31,709 nucleotides of DNA, taken from assembly GCA_038116745.1 (NCBI GenBank), contig JAYODW010000049.1, positions 1 to 31,709 of the forward strand, in the 5' to 3' direction. This document shows positions 16,678 to 23,850 of the stretch, piece by piece. Position 1 is the stretch's first letter, and every line of letters starts with the position of its first letter. The notes beneath the pieces were generated by a model that was not told the DNA's origin, did no database searches, and saw only the letters and a list, made by a program, of their open reading frames with translations. A program made the position numbers and the translations under genes. The stretch is from JAYODW01 sp038116745 (GTDB lineage: Bacteria > Pseudomonadota > Gammaproteobacteria > Ga0077536).

Positions 16678-17285
16678 ACACCAAACCCTGGGATGCGCGG
16701 TTGGCCGCGACGATCATTCGACCATTCATCCACTCGCGCCATGTTCAGCCCAATCACTTCACGCTGCTACGCCTGCTGGTAGGCCTTGCGGGCAGCTACG
16801 CATTCGCCGTGGGCGATCACGCGAATCTCGCCGCGCTGCTCATCGTGTTGTCTAACTTTCTCGACCACACGGACGGCGAGCTCGCGCGCCTGGGTGGGAA
16901 AAGCAGTCGCTTCGGACATTATTTTGATCTGGCCTCCGATGCGCTGGTGACCATCACCATGTTTGTCGGGATCGGGGTCGGCCTTTGCAGAGGACCGCTG
17001 GGAAGCGGCGCAATCATCATGGGCGCCGCAGCCGGCAGCGCAGTCGCACTGATCTTCCATTTGCGCAACATCATCGAGAATCATCATGGCAAAAGCGCGA
17101 CGCGCCAGGCGCAGTGGGCGGGCTTCGAGGCCGAGGACGTGCTCTACCTGATGCCGCTGGTGACGTGGTTTGATGGCCTGACCTGGTTCCTGTACGCGGC
17201 TGCGGTCGGCGCACCGTTAGCGGCCGTCATTGTTGGCGTGCAGTACGCCCGCATCATGCAGAAAAAAGGGAACGATCCGTCGTGA
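16674..17285 (+). CDS. CDP-alcohol phosphatidyltransferase, candidate phosphonoalcohol transferase
   Basis: This 203-residue integral membrane enzyme has the full CDP-alcohol transferase signature: D64-xx-D67-G68-xx-A71-R72 with G81-xxx-D85-xxx-D89. All four metal-binding aspartates are present. About six hydrophobic helices are visible. Enzymes of this family move a phospho-alcohol from a CDP- or CMP-linked donor to an acceptor hydroxyl. It overlaps both hpnN and hpnA by 4 nt, so it is made together with hopanoid proteins. The AEP and nucleotidyltransferase genes 3-7 kb downstream could supply CMP-AEP as donor. My inference is that it adds an aminoethylphosphonate headgroup to a hopanoid or other lipid. 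A standard phospholipid role (for example phosphatidylglycerophosphate or phosphatidylinositol-like synthesis) cannot be excluded. Confidence 0.85.
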   Translation: MNTKPWDARLAATIIRPFIHSRHVQPNHFTLLRLLVGLAGSYAFAVGDHANLAALLIVLSNFLDHTDGELARLGGKSSRFGHYFDLASDALVTITMFVGIGVGLCRGPLGSGAIIMGAAAGSAVALIFHLRNIIENHHGKSATRQAQWAGFEAEDVLYLMPLVTWFDGLTWFLYAAAVGAPLAAVIVGVQYARIMQKKGNDPS

Positions 17286-18280
17286 CCATTCTGGTGACCG
17301 GCGCGAACGGTTTTCTCGGCAGCGCGGTCACGCGCGCCCTGCTTGAGGCCGGCGAAACGGTGCGGGTGCTTGTCCGCCCTGGCAGCGACCAGACAAACCT
17401 GTCGGCGCAGGACGTAGATGTCCAGATCGGCGACCTGCGCGAACCTTCTTCCCTGGCGCCTGCCTGTCACGGATGCTCAGGTCTCTATCACGTTGCCGCC
17501 GACTACCGCCTATGGGTAAAAAACCCGCAGACGCTGTACGACAGCAACGTCGAGGGTACCCGCAACATCATGCGTGCCGCGCTCGATGCAGGGATCCCGC
17601 GGGTGGTGTACACGAGCTCGGTGGCGACTTTAGGGCTGCGCTCTGACGGAAAGGCAGCGAACGAGGACACGCCGGTCGCGCTTGAGAACATGATTGGTCA
17701 CTACAAGCGCTCCAAGTTTCTCGCCGAGCGCGTCGTTGATGACATGGTCCTTGGGGACGCGCTGCCTGCGATTATCGTTAACCCATCCACCCCGATCGGA
17801 CCACGCGATATCAAGCCAACGCCGACCGGTCGCATCGTGCGGGACGCGGCACTCGGACGTATCCCCGCTTACGTTGATACCGGGCTCAATGTCGCCCATG
17901 TCGACGATGTCGCCCAGGGTCACCTGGCCGCGTTTTCCCGGGGGCAGATCGGGCGGCGCTACATTCTCGGCGGCGAGAACCTGTCGTTACAGGAAATCCT
18001 CGGTATCGTGGCCGCGTGGTGTGGCCGTCGGCCACCGGGCGTGCAGCTCTCCCGGTGGATGGTCTATCCCGTGGCATGGGTCTCTGAAGCCTGGGCGGCG
18101 CTGACTGATGGTCCCGAACCGCAGGCGACAGTCGATGGCCTGCGTATGGCCGCCAAGAAGATGTTCTTCGACTGCTCCCGAGCACGCACGGAGCTGGGTT
18201 ACGCCAGTCGGCCGGCGGCAGACGCCATCACCGATGCGCTGGCGTGGTTCAAGGCGCAGGGTCGGCTCGATCCCGCCTGA
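17282..18280 (+). CDS. hpnA: HpnA, hopanoid-associated NAD-dependent sugar epimerase
   Basis: This 332-residue extended short-chain dehydrogenase has GANGFLG at 7-13, TSS at 111-113 and Y141-xxx-K145 as catalytic residues. The RLWVKNP and NPSTPIGPRDIKPTPTGRI segments are typical of the HpnA family. It starts at GTG (17282) inside a 4-nt overlap with the CDP-alcohol transferase stop. HpnA is found in most hopanoid clusters but its exact substrate is unproven; a role in tailoring the sugar-derived side chain or its glycosyl group is assumed. It is the last gene of the coupled operon and converges on a minus-strand membrane protein. Confidence 0.9.
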   Translation: MTILVTGANGFLGSAVTRALLEAGETVRVLVRPGSDQTNLSAQDVDVQIGDLREPSSLAPACHGCSGLYHVAADYRLWVKNPQTLYDSNVEGTRNIMRAALDAGIPRVVYTSSVATLGLRSDGKAANEDTPVALENMIGHYKRSKFLAERVVDDMVLGDALPAIIVNPSTPIGPRDIKPTPTGRIVRDAALGRIPAYVDTGLNVAHVDDVAQGHLAAFSRGQIGRRYILGGENLSLQEILGIVAAWCGRRPPGVQLSRWMVYPVAWVSEAWAALTDGPEPQATVDGLRMAAKKMFFDCSRARTELGYASRPAADAITDALAWFKAQGRLDPA

Positions 18281-18289
18281 TACTCACAC

Positions 18290-18338
18290 CATCCGGCGCT
18301 GACCGCGTTGGCTCAGATTGTCGCGTCCGCGCCGGATG
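18290..18338. terminator. 10-bp inverted repeat between two converging genes
   Basis: CATCCGGCGC (18290-18299) and GCGCCGGATG (18329-18338) are exact complements, 29 nt apart. The repeat begins 10 nt after the hpnA stop and spans the stop of the converging membrane-protein gene (18313). It may serve both directions as a terminator; there is no T tract on either strand. Confidence 0.4.
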
Positions 18339-19311
18339 CTTGAGCGGGATAGAGACTGGCGACTGCGAGACTGAGCGCAATCCACACGAAGTCACGGAAG
18401 CGTCGCACCAGCGCTGTTGCCAGACCGATTGACGGGTTGCCGGTCAAAGCGCCCGCCGCCAGCAGAAAAGCGCCCTCCTGGGAACCGATCCCCGCTGGAA
18501 TAAAGAACGTGGCGGTTCGTACCAGTTGCACCAGGCACTCGATCATCCAGGCTTCGGCAAAGGTCGCGGGATAACCGATCAGGTGCATGATCAGATACAC
18601 CTCGACCACGCCCAGGATCCAGTTGAACATGGCGCAGACCAGGGACCAGGCAAACCGCCCCCGATGACTCGCGTAGAAGTGCGCGAAGAGCGCGTCGACC
18701 TCCTCGAGCCCGCTGATCAGTCCGGCCAGACGCTGACCCAGCCTCGACCGTCCGAGCCCGAGGGCAACTCTGGAAGACAAGCGCAGCCGCTGCATCAGAA
18801 AGAACACGATGGTGAAAACAATGATGGTGGCAAGACCCGCCAGCGCCACGCGTTTGTGTGCCGGGCCTACAGCAGGGTCGAACACCAGAAAGCCGGTTCC
18901 GATGGCGACAAACACCACCAGTGAGCACATGCTCGTCGTCTTCGCTATCACCAGCGAAGCGGCGCTCTCGCGCAGTGGAATTCCCCAGTTGGCTTTGAGC
19001 AGCCAGGCCTTGATCGGCTCACCGCCGAGCGAGGCGGTCGGCGTGATGTTGTTATAGGCCTCACCGATCATTCGAACGACATAAGCCCGTCCCGCCCAGC
19101 GCAAGGTGAGGGGCATCGCCGGTAGCGTGATCTGCCAGCTGAGGGCATCGGCGCCGAAATACGCGGCATAAACCACAAACACCAGCATTAACCCGGTCAT
19201 CGAGAGCGCCGAGACCTGCTCGACTATCTGCCCAAGATCGGCCTTCTGCAGCACAACGGTGAGCAGCCCGACTCCGAGCAGGAGAAACAAAATTTTTGCG
19301 GTTCGGTGCAT
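18313..19311 (-). CDS. Flippase-like membrane protein (LPG-synthase TM/UPF0104 type, HpnL-like)
   Basis: This 332-residue protein has about eight hydrophobic helices and the marks of the AglD/lysyl-phosphatidylglycerol synthase transmembrane family: NITPTASLGGEPIKAW at about 88-103, and RTATFFIPAGIGSQEGAFL near residue 265-283. Members are flippases or membrane parts of lipid-modifying enzymes. A family member, HpnL, is named from hopanoid clusters, and this may be it; I leave the symbol blank because I cannot separate subfamilies by eye. It reads against hpnA and away from the 2OG oxygenase gene. In this setting a role in turning over or moving a modified lipid is reasonable but inferred. 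The ATG at 19311 has no strong ribosome site. Confidence 0.75.
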   Translation of the reverse strand: MHRTAKILFLLLGVGLLTVVLQKADLGQIVEQVSALSMTGLMLVFVVYAAYFGADALSWQITLPAMPLTLRWAGRAYVVRMIGEAYNNITPTASLGGEPIKAWLLKANWGIPLRESAASLVIAKTTSMCSLVVFVAIGTGFLVFDPAVGPAHKRVALAGLATIIVFTIVFFLMQRLRLSSRVALGLGRSRLGQRLAGLISGLEEVDALFAHFYASHRGRFAWSLVCAMFNWILGVVEVYLIMHLIGYPATFAEAWMIECLVQLVRTATFFIPAGIGSQEGAFLLAAGALTGNPSIGLATALVRRFRDFVWIALSLAVASLYPAQASGADATI

Positions 19312-19469
19312 GGGAGGGCGGCCCGTGTCGAAAACAGAATCGTCGCGCAGCGCGGGCGCCGCGAACTATGGCACAGCCGCCAGTTAGCCATCAATTCAAG
19401 TTGCGGGGTCGGGTGACGCACAGTACGCTTGCCGCCGCTTTGCGTCCCCGCCACGGTTCTGTAAACGAC

Positions 19470-20216
19470 ATGAACGCTAACGTCCCCGCTGTGCCAGCAC
19501 TGGATCCACTGGGCCGCGCTCTGAGCGCACAGGACCCGGTTGCGCTGTCGCAGCAGTTCACAGACAGCAACGAAATGATCGTTCTTCAGGGCCTGTTAAC
19601 CGCGGAAGCGATTGCTCCCCTGCTCGAGGCGCTGCCCGCGCTAGCCCCGCATGTCCATCGCAACTACATTCCGGGCCACAAGAAGGGCGGCAGCATTTCA
19701 CGCTTTCAGCTCAATTCGGTCGCGCCCGCGTTCGGCAATCTGTACCGCGACCCCGCTCTAATCGCTTTTCTCTCGTCCCTGTGTGGACACCCTTTGATTC
19801 TCTGCCCTGACGACGATCCGCACGGGTGCGCGCTGTACTACTACACCGAGGCAGGCGACCACATCGGGTTCCACTACGACACCTCTTACTACAAAGGCCA
19901 GCGCTATACCGTTCTCATCGGGCTGGTGGATGAGTCGAGCTGCCGGCTCGAATACGAGCTTTTTCGCGATGACCCCGCACGCGAGACCATCACCGCAAGC
20001 GTGGCGCTCGAACCCGGCACTGTGGTCGCATTCAACGGCGACCGCCTCTATCACCGCGTGACGCCTTCTGCCCCCGGAGAGAAGCGGATCGCGCTGACCC
20101 TCGAATACGTCACCAGCCACAGCATGCACCCCTGGCGCCGATTCATCTCCAACATGAAAGACGCCATCGCGTACTTCGGCTTCCGCCAGGTCTTCAGTCG
20201 TAGCGGACAGCACTGA
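19470..20216 (+). CDS. 2-oxoglutarate/Fe(II)-dependent oxygenase, tailoring enzyme candidate
   Basis: This 248-residue soluble protein has the facial triad of 2OG-Fe(II) oxygenases: H135-Y-D137 and the distal H195, with R206 eleven residues on to bind the 2OG carboxylate. The double-stranded beta-helix region spans about 115-215. The ATG at 19470 is used because earlier in-frame starts (19296, 19368) add a basic, low-complexity stretch; the ribosome site is weak in all cases. The gene ends 11 nt before the nucleotidyltransferase, so it belongs to the phosphonate operon. Known 2OG enzymes hydroxylate AEP at C1 (PhnY), but this protein is not close to PhnY by eye. Hydroxylation of AEP, its lipid conjugate or the hopanoid are all possible. 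Confidence 0.8.
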   Translation: MNANVPAVPALDPLGRALSAQDPVALSQQFTDSNEMIVLQGLLTAEAIAPLLEALPALAPHVHRNYIPGHKKGGSISRFQLNSVAPAFGNLYRDPALIAFLSSLCGHPLILCPDDDPHGCALYYYTEAGDHIGFHYDTSYYKGQRYTVLIGLVDESSCRLEYELFRDDPARETITASVALEPGTVVAFNGDRLYHRVTPSAPGEKRIALTLEYVTSHSMHPWRRFISNMKDAIAYFGFRQVFSRSGQH

Positions 20217-20227
20217 GCGTTCTGCCG

Positions 20228-20971
20228 ATGAGAGCCATCATTCTTGCCGCTGGCGTTGGGCGACGACTCGGTTCCAGCCACAGCGGCGCCAAATGTCTGC
20301 TCGAGTTCGGCGGTCGCAGCCTGTTGGCGCGGCATTACCTGGCGCTGAAAGCGGCAGGAATTCGCGAAGTCACCCTGTGCGTCGGACACCTGAGCGACAG
20401 CGTCATCGCGGCTGCCGCCGCCCTTGATGTTCAGCAGGGCATGTCTACGACGGTCTTTCACAATCCTCTGTACACCCTGGGATCTGTGGTCAGCCTCTGG
20501 TGCGCACGGGCAGGTCTGCTGGCAGGAGACTCTGTGATTCTGATGGACGCCGACGTGCTTTATGACCCGGCCATCATCGATCGGCTGGTAAACGCCGATG
20601 CCGCGAACTGCATGCTCCTCGACCGCGATTTCATGCCCGGCGACGAGCCGGTCAAGATCTGTCAGGCCAACGGAAAAGTCGTCGAGTTCCGCAAGCAACT
20701 CGCGCCTGATCTCCGATACGACGTTATTGGCGAGTCCGTTGGATTCTTCAAGTTCAGCCCGGACTCCGCACTCGACATCAGCATGCGCACCGGCGCTTAC
20801 AGCGCTGATGAGCGCCGCGAAAAGCCGCACGAGGAAGTCATCCGCGATTTCATTCTTTCGCGGGGCGGCGCGATGGCCGTAGAGGACATCACGGGGCTAC
20901 CGTGGATAGAGATAGATTTCCCTGACGACCTCACGCGCGCAGCGCGCGATATCCTGCCCCGAATTCAGTAA
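20228..20971 (+). CDS. Nucleotidyltransferase, candidate CTP:phosphonate cytidylyltransferase (PntC-like)
   Basis: This 247-residue enzyme has a complete sugar-phosphate/choline-phosphate nucleotidyltransferase signature: LAAGVGRRLG (6-15), K22, a metal-site MDAD (106-109) and a second acidic site IEIDFPDDL (227-235). The overall plan is like LicC-type CTP:phosphocholine cytidylyltransferase. With AEP genes on the same transcript, it likely activates AEP to CMP-AEP, the PntC reaction that precedes lipid or glycan attachment. It begins 11 nt after the oxygenase gene and ends 11 nt before pepM. Substrate and the choice of CTP are inferred from context. A second nucleotidyltransferase domain is fused to the PEP mutase next door, so one of the two may have another substrate. 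Confidence 0.8.
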   Translation: MRAIILAAGVGRRLGSSHSGAKCLLEFGGRSLLARHYLALKAAGIREVTLCVGHLSDSVIAAAAALDVQQGMSTTVFHNPLYTLGSVVSLWCARAGLLAGDSVILMDADVLYDPAIIDRLVNADAANCMLLDRDFMPGDEPVKICQANGKVVEFRKQLAPDLRYDVIGESVGFFKFSPDSALDISMRTGAYSADERREKPHEEVIRDFILSRGGAMAVEDITGLPWIEIDFPDDLTRAARDILPRIQ

Positions 20972-20982
20972 GCGTACAGTCC

Positions 20983-22632
20983 ATGTCCTCTCCGTCACGT
21001 ACAGAACCTCGCAAAACACGCCTGCTGCGCGAGCTTCTGCAATCCCGCTCGCTTGAGTTCATTCTCGAGGCACACAACGGGATCAGCGCACGCATCGCCG
21101 AGGAGGCGGGCTTCAGCGGGATCTGGGCCAGCGGTCTGGCGCTGTCTGCACAATTCGGTGTCCGGGACAACAACGAAGCCAGCTGGACACAGGTCGTTGA
21201 CATGGTCGAGTTCATGGCCGACGTCACCAGCATCCCCATTCTGCTCGACGGCGATACGGGCTACGGCAACTTCAACAACATGCGCCGACTTGTCGGCAAG
21301 CTGGAACAGCGCGGTGTCGCCGGGGTCTGCATTGAAGACAAGCTGTTCCCGAAAACAAACAGCTTTATCGACGGCGACAAACAGGAACTGGCTGATATCG
21401 ACGAATTCTGCGGCAAGATCGCTGCGGGCAAAGACTCCCAGCGGGACGACGATTTCTGCATCGTCGCCCGGGTCGAAGCGTATATCGCCGGATGGGATAC
21501 TGCCGAAGCGCTGAAACGCGCAGAGGCCTATCGCACAGCGGGGGCCGATGCCGTACTGATCCACAGCGCCTGGTCCCGCCCCGATCAGATTCTGGAGTTC
21601 GCGCACGAGTGGGCCGATCGCGCGCCGCTGGTTATCGTGCCGACCAAGTACTACAGCACGCCGACCGAAGCTTTCCGCCAGGCCGGGATCAGCCTTGTCA
21701 TCTGGGCCAACCATCTGATCCGCAGCGCAGTGTCGGCCATGCAGGCAACGGCTGCTGAGATCTTTCAGGAGCAAAGCCTGCTCGCGGTGGAAGATCGTGT
21801 GGCCAGCGTTAAAGAGATCTTTCGTCTCCAGGGCGCTGACGAGCTCGCTGAAGCGGAGCGCCGCTATTTCTCGGCAGCGCGCGCCGCATCCGCTGCGATC
21901 GTCCTGGCCGCCAGTCGTGGAGACCAGCTTTCCAGCCTGACGGACGACAGACCCAAAGTCATGCTGCCCCTCAACGGTCGACCGCTGCTGCACCGTCTGG
22001 TTGACTGCTGCCGGCAGGCGCAGATCGAGAGCATCACCGTGGTCGCCGGCTACAAGGCGGAATCCATTCAGGCCCCGCGAGTGGAAGTTCTGGTCAACGA
22101 GCGTTTTGCCGACTCAGGGGAGCTGACCTCCCTGGCCTGCGCGACGCATCGCTTTGAGGAATCCACCGTCATTCTGTACGGCGATCTGGTATTCCGCGGC
22201 TATGTTCTGAGGGACCTGCTGGAAAACACTGCGGACCTGGCCATCGTCGTGGACTCGATGCCCTCAGCCGTCGAGCCCTCCGGCTCACCCGATTTTGCTT
22301 ACTGCTCTGCGCCGGATGACCGCGCGCTCTGGGATCAGACAGTGCAGCTCGAACATATCGCCGGAGAGGCCGCACAGAACGGCAGGACTGCAGACGGCCG
22401 CTGGATTGGCGCGCTGCACGCCCGCGGCCGCGGAGTGGCGGTGCTGAAAGCAGCCCTAGCAGCGCTTTCCGGCGCTGCAGACTTCGACAGCTTGTGCATG
22501 CGCGACCTGTTGAACCACCTGGTTGCGCAGGGCCATTCCGTGGCCGTGGTCTACATTCACGGCCATTGGCTTGATGTGAATTCACTGAGCGATCTTGAGC
22601 GAGCCGGCGAATTCACTCGCGGTGTGCGCTGA
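20983..22632 (+). CDS. pepM: PEP mutase fused to a C-terminal nucleotidyltransferase
   Basis: This 549-residue protein has two domains. Residues 1 to about 290 form the PEP mutase barrel, with E118-D119-K120-xxxxx-N126-S127, the diagnostic EDKxxxxxNS motif that separates it from isocitrate lyase relatives and phosphonopyruvate hydrolase-like proteins. It turns phosphoenolpyruvate into phosphonopyruvate, making the C-P bond. Residues about 304-549 form a nucleotidyltransferase domain: LAASRGDQL (308-316), K325 in DRPKVML, a YGDL acidic site and a final WLDVNSLSDL. The first loop differs from the usual LAAGxGxR. Fusions of this sort are known and link C-P bond making to CTP activation. The gene lies 11 nt after the separate nucleotidyltransferase and 69 nt before ppd. 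Confidence 0.93.
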   Translation: MSSPSRTEPRKTRLLRELLQSRSLEFILEAHNGISARIAEEAGFSGIWASGLALSAQFGVRDNNEASWTQVVDMVEFMADVTSIPILLDGDTGYGNFNNMRRLVGKLEQRGVAGVCIEDKLFPKTNSFIDGDKQELADIDEFCGKIAAGKDSQRDDDFCIVARVEAYIAGWDTAEALKRAEAYRTAGADAVLIHSAWSRPDQILEFAHEWADRAPLVIVPTKYYSTPTEAFRQAGISLVIWANHLIRSAVSAMQATAAEIFQEQSLLAVEDRVASVKEIFRLQGADELAEAERRYFSAARAASAAIVLAASRGDQLSSLTDDRPKVMLPLNGRPLLHRLVDCCRQAQIESITVVAGYKAESIQAPRVEVLVNERFADSGELTSLACATHRFEESTVILYGDLVFRGYVLRDLLENTADLAIVVDSMPSAVEPSGSPDFAYCSAPDDRALWDQTVQLEHIAGEAAQNGRTADGRWIGALHARGRGVAVLKAALAALSGAADFDSLCMRDLLNHLVAQGHSVAVVYIHGHWLDVNSLSDLERAGEFTRGVR

Positions 22633-22701
22633 CAGCCTGCTGTCCATCGGCGCCTGGCCGCTCACCAAAGCCCAAGAAAAGCAAGAGTCGAGCTGAAACG
22701 G

Positions 22702-23850
22702 ATGATTGAAGCAGAGGATTTTGTCGAAGCGGCCTTCGCGCGAGGTTTCGATTTTTACGCAGGCGTGCCGTGCTCCTTTCTGACCCCGTTCATCAACTAC
22801 GTGATCAATTCGGAAAAACTCCGCTATATATCTGCCGCAAACGAAGGGGATGCAGTCGCTCTCGCAGCGGGCGCTGTTATCGGTGGACGCCGCGCGGTGG
22901 CGATGATGCAGAACTCAGGTCTGGGGAATGCGGTCAGCCCGCTGACCTCGCTCACCTGGACGTTTGAAATCCCCGTTCTGGTTGTCTGCACCCATCGCGG
23001 CGCCCCTGGTCTTGCAGACGAGCCGCAGCATGAGTTGATGGGACAGATCACGCGGGAGCTCTTCGGAACCATGCGGCTGCCGGTGCGCGACTTCCCCCAG
23101 GAAACCACAGCGATCGGAAGCTGCCTTGACGAGATCGACGACACTTTTCAGCAATCGCGCCGCCCACTGGCGCTGCTGATGCAGAAAGGCACCTGCGCCG
23201 CACATGCGCTGCAGGAAAGACCACCCGCTACGCCCCCGTTGACTACTGAGGTAGCGGGCTCCGGTTTCGTCTTGCCTCGCTCGGAGCGCCCTTCGCGTCA
23301 TGACGTACTGCACGCGGCTCACGCGCTGACGGCCGACCGCAGTACGGTTGTTATCGCGAGCACGGGGTACACGGGTCGCGAGCTTTACGCACTCGAGGAC
23401 AGGCCGAATCATCTCTACATGGTCGGCTCAATGGGGTGCGCGTCCTCACTCGGACTGGGTCTGGCGCTGGCGCGCCCGGACCTGAAAGTCGTCGTCCTTG
23501 ACGGCGACGGCGCGGCGCTGATGCGTCTTGGAAATTTCACCACTATCGGTGCCTGTCAGCCGGCCAACTTTATCCACCTGCTGCTGGACAACGAAGCTCA
23601 TGACTCGACCGGTGCGCAGGCAACCGTATCTGCCTCGGTCGACTTCGCAGCACTGGCGGCCGCCTGCGGTTACCGTCGTATCGTGCGAACTGACAACGTC
23701 GCGGAGCTAAGTCAGGTTTTTTCGTCAGGGCAGGGGCCGACTTTCGCCCACTTCAAGACCCGGACAGGCACGATCGAAAACCTCCCGCGCCCGTCCATCA
23801 CTCCACCGGCCGTCGCAACGCGGTTCATGCACTACATAGGAACCAAATGA
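22702..23850 (+). CDS. ppd: Phosphonopyruvate decarboxylase
   Basis: This 382-residue thiamine-diphosphate enzyme converts phosphonopyruvate to phosphonoacetaldehyde, the irreversible step that pulls the unfavourable PEP mutase reaction forward. The activating Glu is E48 in AANEGD. The ThDP/Mg motif runs from GDG (268-270) to N297 in LLLDNE. GVPCSFLTPFIN (21-32) and the HELMG segment (110-114) are typical of Ppd and related sulfopyruvate decarboxylases. Both halves are on one chain, unlike the two-subunit ComDE. The neighbouring pepM and phnW make the phosphonate substrate certain in practice. The stop overlaps phnW by 4 nt (ATGA). Confidence 0.95.
   Translation: MIEAEDFVEAAFARGFDFYAGVPCSFLTPFINYVINSEKLRYISAANEGDAVALAAGAVIGGRRAVAMMQNSGLGNAVSPLTSLTWTFEIPVLVVCTHRGAPGLADEPQHELMGQITRELFGTMRLPVRDFPQETTAIGSCLDEIDDTFQQSRRPLALLMQKGTCAAHALQERPPATPPLTTEVAGSGFVLPRSERPSRHDVLHAAHALTADRSTVVIASTGYTGRELYALEDRPNHLYMVGSMGCASSLGLGLALARPDLKVVVLDGDGAALMRLGNFTTIGACQPANFIHLLLDNEAHDSTGAQATVSASVDFAALAAACGYRRIVRTDNVAELSQVFSSGQGPTFAHFKTRTGTIENLPRPSITPPAVATRFMHYIGTK

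Noticed and set aside
20995..21993. 332-codon minus-strand frame opposite pepM
   Set aside because: Antisense shadow of a clear PEP mutase in high-GC DNA; translation shows no recognisable domain.
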